6,319 nucleotides of DNA from a bacterium (GCA_021160845.1 JAGHBT010000080.1:1-6319), one strand, 5' to 3'. Shown: positions 1-6,319, counted from the first letter of the stretch. Notes: generated from the letters alone by a model not told the origin. Numbers and translations are program-made.

Positions 1-2431
1 CTATTTGCGCTTTTAGCGCGTCTTGAGCCTTTTTCAAATTCTTAGCCCTGGTCCCCACGTATGCCGCCGTAATCACACCCCCCATCACAGGTTTCGCGCC
101 GCATCCCGTTGAATAAGCAAGCCCGAGACGCTCTCTTATTTCGCTCTGCATTCGAGAATTGAAAATCTCTGTTGCTACAAGAATAGTTGCCATCTCTGCA
201 GAATCGTATACCGGCGCTGCAAATCCAGCCATTAGATACGCTCCCGAAGCGGGCGAAGGAAATTCATATCGTCCTTTCATACATGTATCCGGAAAGTTCG
301 GGCAAATCCTGGTGGACGATAAATCCTCCCCGCTTCCACCAAATTCACCAGTTTCTATGTCAGTATCCCCGGTGGGAAACAATGAAAACAGGTTAGACAA
401 AACCTCAAGAGATTTGGCCGGAAGGTCTCCGGAAACAAGCGTCGCAACAATTTTGTTCCCGACAAAATAGTCTTTCTTGTAGCTTTGGAGTATCTCCGGC
501 GATAGTTTTTCCCAACATTGCCCACCAGGGAAAAGGGAATTACCAAACGGATGTTTACCAAAAAGCTTGTTATAGAAAACCTTTTTAAGTTTGAAAAGCG
601 GAAATCCCGATCTTAGCGCCAACTCCATTGTTAACCCCTTTTGAACCGATTGAAAATCCGACTGAGTAAATTCCGAATCGAGTATATAATCGATTAAGAT
701 CCGGGCAGCTTCCTCGAAATTCACGACGGGAACTTCCAGCCGAATAAACGAGAATGAAGGATTGAGACGATAATCATCCATCGGTATATATGGATTATCC
801 CCCCATTCAATCCTAGCTCCAAGAGATTCCAGTTTCTTTGCAAGTTCGTCACCAGCAGCAGATATTTCCAACATCTTGTGAAGAACAATCGACGATCCGG
901 GAGCAAGAATAGTTTCCAGACAATTTCGTCCTTTAATCAGTATGTTAAGAGCCGCTATATCTGAATCCTTCCTCTGCCTGGCCGAAACAATGCACCCATT
1001 GGAAAGTGTTTTTACTGTCCTCTTTTCCCCTTCGAATAAATCGGCAAACCTTCGGTGCCCCCTACGGACAAGACACGCGTTATATTCCATCTCCTTAAAG
1101 GTTTTTTTCAATAAGTTTTCTACATCTTCTCTAGTGACTTTTTTAATTCCATCCATAAACTCATTCAGATAACTTTCTCCCAAAATACTCATCATTTCAC
1201 CATTAAGCATGATATAATAATGAAACTTTTCACGATCGAAAGCATCGGATGACAAGTATGAAGTACGTGCTGATTCGACCTGATCCCTACTTGGAGCCCA
1301 GCGAGACAACCCCTTGAGCATCGACTGAACCCCGGAATATTCCCCTTCATTTTCAGTGGGAGAAGGAAAATGAAACCTAAGGGCGACAAATTCATTATGC
1401 ACCTCCAGGCTCACCTGGGGAGGGTGAATTAGCATAGTATTAAACTCTTCTGTCAGCGGTGTATTATCACCAGAAAGGATATCCGCCATAATTGTGGACC
1501 GGGCAAGGTTTTCACTTTTAATGCCGCCGGGTACCCTGACAAGAATATCAAGTCCCGCCGAGACCCTGTCATTATTCCTTACCGTTATCTCATTGCTCCA
1601 TCTTGGAACACAAGGTGAAGAACCAAAACCGCTGGAAAGAGCTAACATAGAACTTTCTTTCCGTTTCCTTTTATCGCCATATGTTTTTATAACTCCAGAG
1701 GCAGGGGAAGGAAAATAATCATTTATCCATTTAATTATAGATTCGGAATCAAATCCACCCATAACAAATATCTTCATATTGGAAGGCTTATAAAATTTCT
1801 TGTAGTAAGACAGCAGCTGCTCTCTTGTCATTTCATTCAGTGTAACCGGATAGCCAAGAATAGTTTCAGTCAACCGACTCCCCCGATAGAGATAATGATC
1901 TATGAATCTACCCCTTTCCTGACCAGGGCTATCCATTGTTTGTCTAATCTCTTCAAGAACGACATTTCGTTCTTTCGCAAGTTCTTCAGACGGAAAAACG
2001 GAATGCAAAAGCATCTGGGAAAGAATTTCCAATCCCTCTTCAGCCAAGTCTCTTCTAACCAGCATGAAGAAGATCGTTCTTTCTTTTCGCGTAAAAGCGT
2101 TAAGAAAACCCCCGGCATCCTTAACCCAATCGTTCATTTCGTCGCGCGTGAAACGCTCCGATCCGTCAAATACCATATGCTCAATAAAATGAGAGATCCC
2201 TCTTGAGCAGGGAGTTTCAAATATTGAGCCCGCTCCTACCGATACCGCGATGCAGACAACATTCGACGAGGGATAAGGATCGAGAACAATCTCCGGCCCT
2301 CCAACGATAAGGTTCGTCTCAATACCCCCTCCTTTTGGGTCTGCAACACATGGAGAGAAAAAGCCATACGAAATGATTCCGAAAGCAAGGATCAACACAA
2401 CAAATAATTTAGGGAAAATTTCATTATTCAT
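1..2431 (-). CDS. Secreted two-domain M16 (pitrilysin-like) zinc metallopeptidase, 3' end beyond window
   Basis: At least 810 codons are open from ATG at 2431 to the left edge, with no stop. Residues 1-30 look like a Sec signal peptide: K8, a hydrophobic core at about 9-25, and likely cleavage after A30. The first half carries the inverted zinc motif HFIEH (H81, E84, H85). E154 and E161 follow at the pitrilysin spacing; E161, 76 residues after H85, is the expected third zinc ligand and E84 the catalytic base. The second half starts near residue 475. At the equivalent place (about 512-522) its ligands are I515, H518 and K519, so it is catalytically dead. It does carry RERLGLAYS, with R766 and Y773 seven residues apart, the M16 R/Y pair that binds substrate. 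Family knowledge predicts a clam-shell peptidase acting on peptides outside the cytoplasm; the substrate is unknown. Perhaps 40-80 C-terminal residues are missing. It is probably co-transcribed with lpd, 48 bases upstream. Confidence 0.93.
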   Translation of the reverse strand, partial: MNNEIFPKLFVVLILAFGIISYGFFSPCVADPKGGGIETNLIVGGPEIVLDPYPSSNVVCIAVSVGAGSIFETPCSRGISHFIEHMVFDGSERFTRDEMNDWVKDAGGFLNAFTRKERTIFFMLVRRDLAEEGLEILSQMLLHSVFPSEELAKERNVVLEEIRQTMDSPGQERGRFIDHYLYRGSRLTETILGYPVTLNEMTREQLLSYYKKFYKPSNMKIFVMGGFDSESIIKWINDYFPSPASGVIKTYGDKRKRKESSMLALSSGFGSSPCVPRWSNEITVRNNDRVSAGLDILVRVPGGIKSENLARSTIMADILSGDNTPLTEEFNTMLIHPPQVSLEVHNEFVALRFHFPSPTENEGEYSGVQSMLKGLSRWAPSRDQVESARTSYLSSDAFDREKFHYYIMLNGEMMSILGESYLNEFMDGIKKVTREDVENLLKKTFKEMEYNACLVRRGHRRFADLFEGEKRTVKTLSNGCIVSARQRKDSDIAALNILIKGRNCLETILAPGSSIVLHKMLEISAAGDELAKKLESLGARIEWGDNPYIPMDDYRLNPSFSFIRLEVPVVNFEEAARILIDYILDSEFTQSDFQSVQKGLTMELALRSGFPLFKLKKVFYNKLFGKHPFGNSLFPGGQCWEKLSPEILQSYKKDYFVGNKIVATLVSGDLPAKSLEVLSNLFSLFPTGDTDIETGEFGGSGEDLSSTRICPNFPDTCMKGRYEFPSPASGAYLMAGFAAPVYDSAEMATILVATEIFNSRMQSEIRERLGLAYSTGCGAKPVMGGVITAAYVGTRAKNLKKAQDALKAQI

Positions 2432-2440
2432 AACGCTCTG

Positions 2441-2448
2441 CCTTCCTC
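2441..2448 (-). promoter_or_regulatory. Ribosome binding site of the M16 peptidase gene
   Basis: GAGGAAGG on the minus strand lies 9 bases upstream of the ATG at 2431. It supports that start, which also places the signal peptide at the N-terminus. The 48-base gap to the lpd stop contains a run of seven T but no convincing hairpin, so read-through from lpd is likely. Confidence 0.7.
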
Positions 2449-2479
2449 ATAATTGTCCGTTAAAAAAATGAGCTGACCT

Positions 2480-3850
2480 TCAAAAAATATGTATCGCCCT
2501 GGAATTTATATCATCGGCTGCCTCCGCAAGGGCCTCAGAAAGTGTCGGATGGGGAAAAATCATAGTTTCAAAGTCTTCCGCTTTCATTTCGCTCTCGATG
2601 GCAATCATCCCAATTGATACAAGTTCAGTTGCCTGCGGTCCGATTATATGGACACCACGCAGCTTCCCTGTTGTTTTTTCCGCTACCCACTTTACAAAAC
2701 CATCCGGTTCCCGGAGCCCCTGTGCTTTACCGTTAGCGGAAAAAGGGAAACTGCCCGTTTTTATTTCAAAATTCTTATCGGCTGCTTCTTCCTGCGTAAG
2801 ACCGACATGAGAAATCTCCGGAAGAGTATAAATCGTCGAAGGAACAGCAGAATAATCCATCTCTACATCACTCCCAAGGGCATTCTCGGCGGCTACAATC
2901 CCCTCACGGGTCGCAACGTGAGCGAGAAGCAACCCACCAACAACATCGCCGGCGGCAAACACCCCTTTCACATTGGTTTCCATCTTGCTGTTTACCTTGA
3001 TACCTGTTTTATCCATTTCAACACCCAAATCTTCAAGACCAATATTACTTATGTTGGGAACCCTTCCAACCGATACAAGAACAAACTCAGATTCAATCTG
3101 ACTACCGCTGGCAAGACGAGCGGTAATACCAGCGTCCCCACTGTTTAAGCTCTCAACTTTATTTCCAAGATGTATTGTGATACCTTTCCTCTTCAAAAAG
3201 GTTTTCAGGAATCTGCTGATTTTCGCGTCTTCGCCCGCAACAAGCAGCGGAAGCATCTCAACAATCGTAACCATGGTTCCGAAAGCGTGAAATATAGAAG
3301 CAAATTCACACCCTATAACACCTCCACCAATTATGAGAAGGGATTCCGGCACTTTGCTCAAATTCAGAATATCGGTACTGCTCAGCACTCGTTTACCGTC
3401 AAATTCCATTCCGGGGAGTATAACCTCCGAGGAACCCGTAGCAATAATGATTTTCTTGCCTTTAATTTGCCCTTTCCCCTCTACATGAATCTCTCCGGCA
3501 GTAACTACTCTCGCAGTACCTCTAACAACATCAACCCCCCTCCGCTTCAAGAGTTTTTCAACGCCGGAGACAAGTTTTCCGACAACTCTCTCTTTGTGAG
3601 ACAAAAGCCCCTTCAGATCAACCCCTAAGGAGCCTGAGAGACCAGCCTGACTACCACCGGCAGACTGCTCAATCAGATGTGCCGCCGCATGCATAGTCTT
3701 TGTAGGAATACACCCCCTATTCAGACATACACCACCCATCTCCCCACTCTCCACCAAACAGACACTCGCGCCCATCTGGGAGGCGCGTATCGCCGCGGGA
3801 TAACCGGCAGGCCCACCCCCAACCACTACAAGATCATATTCGTCCGTCAA
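2480..3850 (-). CDS. lpdA: Dihydrolipoyl dehydrogenase (E3), FAD/NAD-dependent
   Basis: The 456-residue protein is close to the usual 460-475 of the family and appears complete. It oxidises the dihydrolipoyl group of an E2 or H protein and passes electrons through a disulfide and FAD to NAD+, in the cytoplasm. Visible in order: the FAD Rossmann motif GGGPAG (11-16); the redox disulfide GGVCLNRGCIPTKT with C42 and C47; the NAD Rossmann motif GGGVIG (175-180); the second FAD contact GVFAAGD (297-302); and the C-terminal dimerisation domain with HPTLSE, giving the H434/E439 dyad that completes the active site of the partner subunit. C42-x4-C47 plus the HPTxSE dyad separate it from mercuric and glutathione reductases, although other lipoamide-type disulfide reductases remain possible. 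The start is TTG, chosen for its ribosome binding site. No E1, E2 or glycine-cleavage gene adjoins, so its partner complex is unknown. Confidence 0.95.
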   Translation of the reverse strand: MTDEYDLVVVGGGPAGYPAAIRASQMGASVCLVESGEMGGVCLNRGCIPTKTMHAAAHLIEQSAGGSQAGLSGSLGVDLKGLLSHKERVVGKLVSGVEKLLKRRGVDVVRGTARVVTAGEIHVEGKGQIKGKKIIIATGSSEVILPGMEFDGKRVLSSTDILNLSKVPESLLIIGGGVIGCEFASIFHAFGTMVTIVEMLPLLVAGEDAKISRFLKTFLKRKGITIHLGNKVESLNSGDAGITARLASGSQIESEFVLVSVGRVPNISNIGLEDLGVEMDKTGIKVNSKMETNVKGVFAAGDVVGGLLLAHVATREGIVAAENALGSDVEMDYSAVPSTIYTLPEISHVGLTQEEAADKNFEIKTGSFPFSANGKAQGLREPDGFVKWVAEKTTGKLRGVHIIGPQATELVSIGMIAIESEMKAEDFETMIFPHPTLSEALAEAADDINSRAIHIF

Positions 3851-3856
3851 TTCTTT

Positions 3857-3861
3857 CCTCC
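3857..3861 (-). promoter_or_regulatory. Ribosome binding site fixing the TTG start of lpdA
   Basis: GGAGG on the minus strand lies 6 bases upstream of TTG at 3850. No ATG or GTG in frame lies between the motif and the conserved FAD-binding strand, and the TTG gives the expected short N-terminus (11 residues up to the first glycine motif). The TTG overlapping the GGAGG itself (from 3863) is out of frame. Confidence 0.8.
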
Positions 3862-3945
3862 AAGCTACCGAACTCGCTGTATCAATCCGGTTTAGTATCC
3901 GGAGTCAATTCAACAAACTCCTAAAATGTGGCAAATTAAATGAAC

Positions 3946-3979
3946 TAAAAGGCAAAAAGGCTACAGCTTTGCTTGCTGT
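3946..3979 (-). terminator. Weak candidate terminator or stem-loop after the acyl-CoA dehydrogenase gene
   Basis: On the minus strand a 5-bp stem (ACAGC/GCTGT) with a 7-base loop is followed by two short T runs interrupted by GCC. The stem is short and not GC-rich, and the T tract is broken and offset by four bases. It would terminate poorly at best and may only modulate read-through into lpdA. Confidence 0.25.
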
Positions 3980-4014
3980 CTGAACAACACCCGAAGAGCC
4001 AGTAAACTAAATTG

Positions 4015-5166
4015 CTACAGCTTTTTCATGATCTCGCTGGCAATCGTATTTTTCTGTATCTCTTTTGTGCCTTCGTAAATCTCGGTTATCTTAGCGTCTC
4101 TATAAAAACGCTCAACCTCATATTCCATAATATATCCGTAACCACCGTGTATTTGAATAGCTTCATCCGACACCATTACGGCGGTCTTTGCGGCAACATA
4201 CTTGGCTATAGATGTAAGCTTTGGATCTATTCTTCCCTGATCAAAATTCCACGCGGCTTTATATGTTAACAGTTTCGCCGCTTCAATCATGCTTGCCATC
4301 TTGGCAATCTTGTGTTGAGTGGCCTGAAACTTAGCAATCGGCCTACCAAACTGTTCTCTTTCCATCATGTAGTTTATAGTTCTATCATAAGCCCCCTCAG
4401 CTATACCAAGTGCTGTGGCGGCAATCTCAATCCGGCTCTCGTCGAAGAATTCGAGAACCTGGTAAAAACCCCTACCTTCCTTCCCAATAATATTATTCAA
4501 AGGGACCCTGACTTCATCGAAAGACACTTCAGCAGTAGAAGTCATCTTAATCCCCATCTTTTGTCCAACATCCTTTGTGCTTAATCCTTTAACACCACTA
4601 TCCACGATAATGGTAGCCATCCCCCTATACGCCGGTTCAACATCAGAATCAGTCTGGCAAAGAACAATATAAAAATCCGCGATTTCCCCGTTTGTTATAA
4701 ATGTTTTTGTTCCATTAATAACCCAGTTGTCGCCATCCTTTACGGCCCTTGTATCCATACGTGTAATATCACTCCCATGGTTCGGCTCCGTAAAGGCTCC
4801 CGCCGAGATCATCTTCCCAGAAGCAACGGCCGACAAATACTCTTTTTTCTGTTTCTCAGAACCAAAACGCATGATTATTTCCGAAGCAAAATCAGAAAGA
4901 GCTACAGCCGTTCCAATCCCGGAATCCCTTCTACAGAACTCCTCAACTACAAGAACATTTTCCATTATATTAAGTCCCGCCCCACCAAAATCCGTGGGAA
5001 AATGAAGGCCGATAAATCCAAGTTCACATGCCTTCTGCCATACCGAACGAGGGAATGAATGTTCCATTTCATGCTTCTCAGCCAGTTCTTTAGTAAATTC
5101 ACCCTTCGCAAATTTTCTGGCGGCTTCTTGTATATCCTTTTGTTCCGTAGTAAGTTCAAAATCCAT
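4015..5166 (-). CDS. Acyl-CoA dehydrogenase, FAD-dependent, short/medium-chain type
   Basis: The 383-residue protein is full length for the family (about 380). It introduces the alpha-beta double bond into an acyl-CoA and passes electrons to electron-transfer flavoprotein, in the cytoplasm. Domains in order: an alpha-helical N-terminal domain (about 5-115), a beta middle domain (about 118-215) and a C-terminal helical bundle (about 226-375). The first family signature is AFTEPNHGSD (124-133), with F125 and H130 deviating slightly from the usual consensus. The second is QIHGGYGYIMEYEVERFYRD (338-357), a full match. The catalytic base is E365 in IYEGT, as in SCAD and MCAD. S244 just before R245 sits where isovaleryl- and long-chain enzymes carry their Glu, so those classes are unlikely. 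The exact acyl substrate cannot be read. The ATG at 5166 follows GGGAGG with a spacer of about 5 bases. It is the first gene of the minus-strand cluster. Confidence 0.95.
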   Translation of the reverse strand: MDFELTTEQKDIQEAARKFAKGEFTKELAEKHEMEHSFPRSVWQKACELGFIGLHFPTDFGGAGLNIMENVLVVEEFCRRDSGIGTAVALSDFASEIIMRFGSEKQKKEYLSAVASGKMISAGAFTEPNHGSDITRMDTRAVKDGDNWVINGTKTFITNGEIADFYIVLCQTDSDVEPAYRGMATIIVDSGVKGLSTKDVGQKMGIKMTSTAEVSFDEVRVPLNNIIGKEGRGFYQVLEFFDESRIEIAATALGIAEGAYDRTINYMMEREQFGRPIAKFQATQHKIAKMASMIEAAKLLTYKAAWNFDQGRIDPKLTSIAKYVAAKTAVMVSDEAIQIHGGYGYIMEYEVERFYRDAKITEIYEGTKEIQKNTIASEIMKKL

Positions 5167-5171
5167 TGTTT

Positions 5172-5177
5172 CCTCCC
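5172..5177 (-). promoter_or_regulatory. Ribosome binding site of the acyl-CoA dehydrogenase gene
   Basis: GGGAGG on the minus strand lies 5 bases upstream of the ATG at 5166. This strong Shine-Dalgarno supports that start; the encoded N-terminus (MDFELTTEQKDIQ) is typical of the family. Confidence 0.75.
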
Positions 5178-5249
5178 TTTCAAGTAAACAGCCATAGATT
5201 CATAGTTTTATGTTACACTACTGCCACTTATTTACCTTGTTTACTTTAA

Positions 5250-5277
5250 GCTATAGTTATCGTTCCTCTTCATTCAA
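5250..5277 (-). promoter_or_regulatory. Candidate sigma70-type promoter for the minus-strand cluster
   Basis: On the minus strand TTGAAT (5277-5272) and TATAGC (5255-5250) are separated by 16 bases, each matching four of six consensus positions. This would give a leader of about 75 bases before the acyl-CoA dehydrogenase ATG. In such AT-rich DNA a match of this quality can occur by chance. Confidence 0.33.
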
Positions 5278-5391
5278 GGCCAAAGCCAAAGCTCTTTCTC
5301 CTACTATTCAAAACCAGGCATTTCAACACTCATTTATATACAACAAATCTTAACAGAAACCCGACTTCCGCTTCAATAACTACTTAACATT

Positions 5392-5397
5392 TATAAT
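5392..5397 (+). promoter_or_regulatory. Candidate -10 element for the TPR protein gene
   Basis: A perfect TATAAT lies 46 bases before the ATG at 5444, which would give a leader of about 40 bases. No good TTGACA-like -35 is found at 15-18 bases upstream (the best is CTTCAA at 5371-5376 with a 15-base spacer). The promoter may therefore need an activator, or the match may be fortuitous. Confidence 0.45.
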
Positions 5398-5430
5398 CCT
5401 ATGGAACAGTAATTGCAAAAGAAACGTAAC

Positions 5431-5435
5431 GGAGG
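5431..5435 (+). promoter_or_regulatory. Ribosome binding site of the TPR protein gene
   Basis: GGAGG lies 8 bases upstream of ATG 5444. It fixes the start directly before a clear signal peptide. Confidence 0.75.
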
Positions 5436-5443
5436 ATTATAGA

Positions 5444-6319
5444 ATGAACAAACCATCATATTTTATTGCAGCGGTAATATCAGTAATTTTAATTTCATCA
5501 TCACTCTTTGCCGAATCGCCCAACAGAATCAAAGCGGAAAAGTTGTTTGTTCAAGCCCAAAAAGCTCTTTCCACCGAAAACAGTAAAGAAGCCGAAAATC
5601 TTCTTATGAAATCTCTTCAACAGGACCCAAATTTCACCTCAGCAATATGGCAACTTTCCCAAATTTATGAAAACAGAGGAAAATTGGAATACGCGAGAGA
5701 ATTGCTTCTTAGAGGCCTGCAGCAAAAGCAGAATGCTACATGGGCCAAAGAGAAGCTTAAACGTATGGAAAAAATACTGGTTCAGAAACTTCTCTCGGAA
5801 GCGACAGATTTTATGACTGAGGGTAACTACACCTCAGCCCTCCCAAAACTGGCATTGTATAACGGAATTAAACCAAACGACCCTGTTCCGCTTATCTATA
5901 TGGCAAGATGCCACCTTGCCCTTAACAATCTGCAAACCGCGAAAACATACCTCTCCGAAGCTATAGAGCGAGATCCTTCAAATCCGGATATTGCAAACCT
6001 TCTAACCGCCGTTGAAAATCGGATAGAGAGAGAATCATTAAACAGGGTGATCCTTCAAGCTAAAAAGATTCTCTCTGATTTCACCCCGGCAAGAAGTAAA
6101 GAAGCGACAGACGCGCTTAAAACAATCCTTCAGAAGGATCCCGGAAATATATGGGCGAAGGAAAAACTGAGCGAACTCGGTCTCCTTACCTCCAAATCAG
6201 CAGAAGCAGAGAATCAGAAAAATGGAGATAAAGAGAGATTTAAATTCAAGGAAAAAGTAACAAAAACAACCAACGCTATATCTTCCACCGTGTTGAAATA
6301 CACAATAATAATATTATTC
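5444..6319 (+). CDS. Signal-peptide TPR-repeat protein with probable C-terminal membrane segment, 3' end beyond window
   Basis: 292 codons are open from ATG 5444 to the right edge. Residues 1-23 form a typical signal peptide (K3, hydrophobic core 7-18, cleavage after LFA at 23), so the body is exported. Residues about 29-245 are helical and fit degenerate tetratricopeptide repeats. Recognisable units lie near 47-80 (SKEAENLLMKSLQQDPNF), 120-145, 150-182 (with AIERDPSNPD) and 218-245 (SKEATDALKTILQKDPGN). WAKEKL occurs at 100-105 and again at 237-242. A charged linker (about 250-275) leads into YTIIILF at the edge, which looks like the start of a membrane helix. Such TPR proteins usually scaffold protein complexes; no partner is evident. 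It is divergent from the metabolic cluster and not obviously linked to it. The specific function is not recognised. Confidence 0.88.
   Translation, partial: MNKPSYFIAAVISVILISSSLFAESPNRIKAEKLFVQAQKALSTENSKEAENLLMKSLQQDPNFTSAIWQLSQIYENRGKLEYARELLLRGLQQKQNATWAKEKLKRMEKILVQKLLSEATDFMTEGNYTSALPKLALYNGIKPNDPVPLIYMARCHLALNNLQTAKTYLSEAIERDPSNPDIANLLTAVENRIERESLNRVILQAKKILSDFTPARSKEATDALKTILQKDPGNIWAKEKLSELGLLTSKSAEAENQKNGDKERFKFKEKVTKTTNAISSTVLKYTIIILF

Larger units (their letters stand above)
3851..4014 (-). other. Intergenic region between acyl-CoA dehydrogenase and lpdA, with weak stem-loops
   Basis: This 164-base stretch has no supportable gene. Read on the minus strand it contains a short hairpin (ACAGC, 7-base loop, GCTGT; 3979-3963) followed by AGCC, five T, GCC and four T. 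That resembles a weak intrinsic terminator or a processing/attenuation site. Nearer lpdA, GGAGT and ACTCC (3921-3917 and 3905-3901) could pair around an 11-base loop. An 11-base direct repeat, GCTACAGCTTT on the plus strand, occurs at 3960-3970 and again at 4014-4024 across the acyl-CoA dehydrogenase stop. Whether lpdA has its own promoter here cannot be decided by eye. Confidence 0.45.
5167..5443. other. Divergent intergenic regulatory region
   Basis: These 277 AT-rich bases lie between the minus-strand acyl-CoA dehydrogenase gene and the plus-strand TPR gene. No gene of supportable length is present. It must carry the promoter for the TPR gene and most likely that of the acyl-CoA dehydrogenase cluster; candidate elements are listed separately. 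A small tandem of GCCAAA lies around 5279-5290. No clear operator palindrome or riboswitch fold was seen. Confidence 0.6.

Noticed and set aside
226..1713. FPSPASG occurring twice in the M16 protein (residues 240-246 and 724-730)
   Set aside because: The two copies lie at non-equivalent places in the two halves and their DNA differs at third positions. Most likely a coincidence in loop composition.
159..2206. Plus-strand and alternate-frame minus open frames within the M16 gene (for example 159-470, 1895-2206, 355-561)
   Set aside because: All lie inside the M16 reading frame, whose signal peptide, zinc motif and R/Y motif are continuous. These are shadow frames without motifs.
2342..2431. 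Possible lipoprotein signal with C28 in the M16 N-terminus
   Set aside because: The residues before the cysteine (F-S-P) do not fit a lipobox. Ordinary signal peptidase I cleavage after A30 fits better.
2648..3628. Long plus-strand open frames (2648-3148 and 3170-3628) opposite lpdA
   Set aside because: They run codon-aligned antisense to lpdA, where a stop arises only if lpdA uses TTA, CTA or TCA. The openness therefore reflects lpdA codon choice. The products show no recognisable motif, and the minus-strand product is unmistakable.
3880..3908. Possible promoter for lpdA (TTGACT, 17 bases, TTGATA on the minus strand)
   Set aside because: The -35 is good but the -10 matches only two of six consensus positions. 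This is not enough to call.
4965..5195. Minus-strand frame of 76 codons starting upstream of the acyl-CoA dehydrogenase ATG
   Set aside because: It overlaps the start of acyl-CoA dehydrogenase in another frame, has no ribosome binding site of its own, and its product shows no recognisable feature.
5241..5273. Possible leader peptide of 10 residues on the minus strand (MKRNDNYSLK) upstream of acyl-CoA dehydrogenase
   Set aside because: It has no ribosome binding site at a useful distance, overlaps the candidate promoter, and shows no run of regulatory codons or attenuator hairpin.
5279..5290. Short GCCAAA tandem in the divergent intergenic region
   Set aside because: There are only two copies, too short to call a repeat element or operator.

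Overview
The window is bacterial protein-coding DNA in the standard code. By eye it is moderately AT-rich, with Shine-Dalgarno-led starts and short intergenic gaps. Two proteins carry N-terminal signal peptides. A diderm bacterium is plausible, but the sequence does not fix a phylum, and the window holds no rRNA, tRNA or taxon marker. There is no sign of a mobile element, CRISPR array or phage gene.

Layout: three genes lie head to tail on the minus strand, in transcription order from right to left. The first is an acyl-CoA dehydrogenase (5166 to 4015). A 164-base gap with weak stem-loops follows. Next is a dihydrolipoyl dehydrogenase with a TTG start (3850 to 2480), then a 48-base gap. The last is a secreted two-half M16 zinc peptidase (2431 to the left edge, where its 3' end is cut off). 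To the right, a divergent intergenic region (5167-5443) holds candidate promoters for both directions. It separates this cluster from a plus-strand gene for a signal-peptide TPR protein (5444 to the right edge, cut off just as a hydrophobic segment begins).

Function: the acyl-CoA dehydrogenase and the dihydrolipoyl dehydrogenase are both flavoenzymes of central carbon metabolism (acyl-CoA oxidation through ETF; reoxidation of lipoyl groups with NAD+). They make sense together in a cell that degrades fatty acids or branched-chain amino acids. The secreted peptidase could supply peptides or amino acids, or could do envelope quality control; its place behind lpd may be mere co-transcription. No lipoyl-bearing E2, no E1, no glycine-cleavage gene and no ETF gene is visible here.

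Nothing in the window amounts to a clearly new biological system. The points most worth a second look are the M16 peptidase, whose zinc site and R/Y pair sit in opposite halves of one chain; the TPR protein, with a duplicated segment and a probable C-terminal membrane anchor; and a repeat and stem-loop arrangement just after the acyl-CoA dehydrogenase stop codon.
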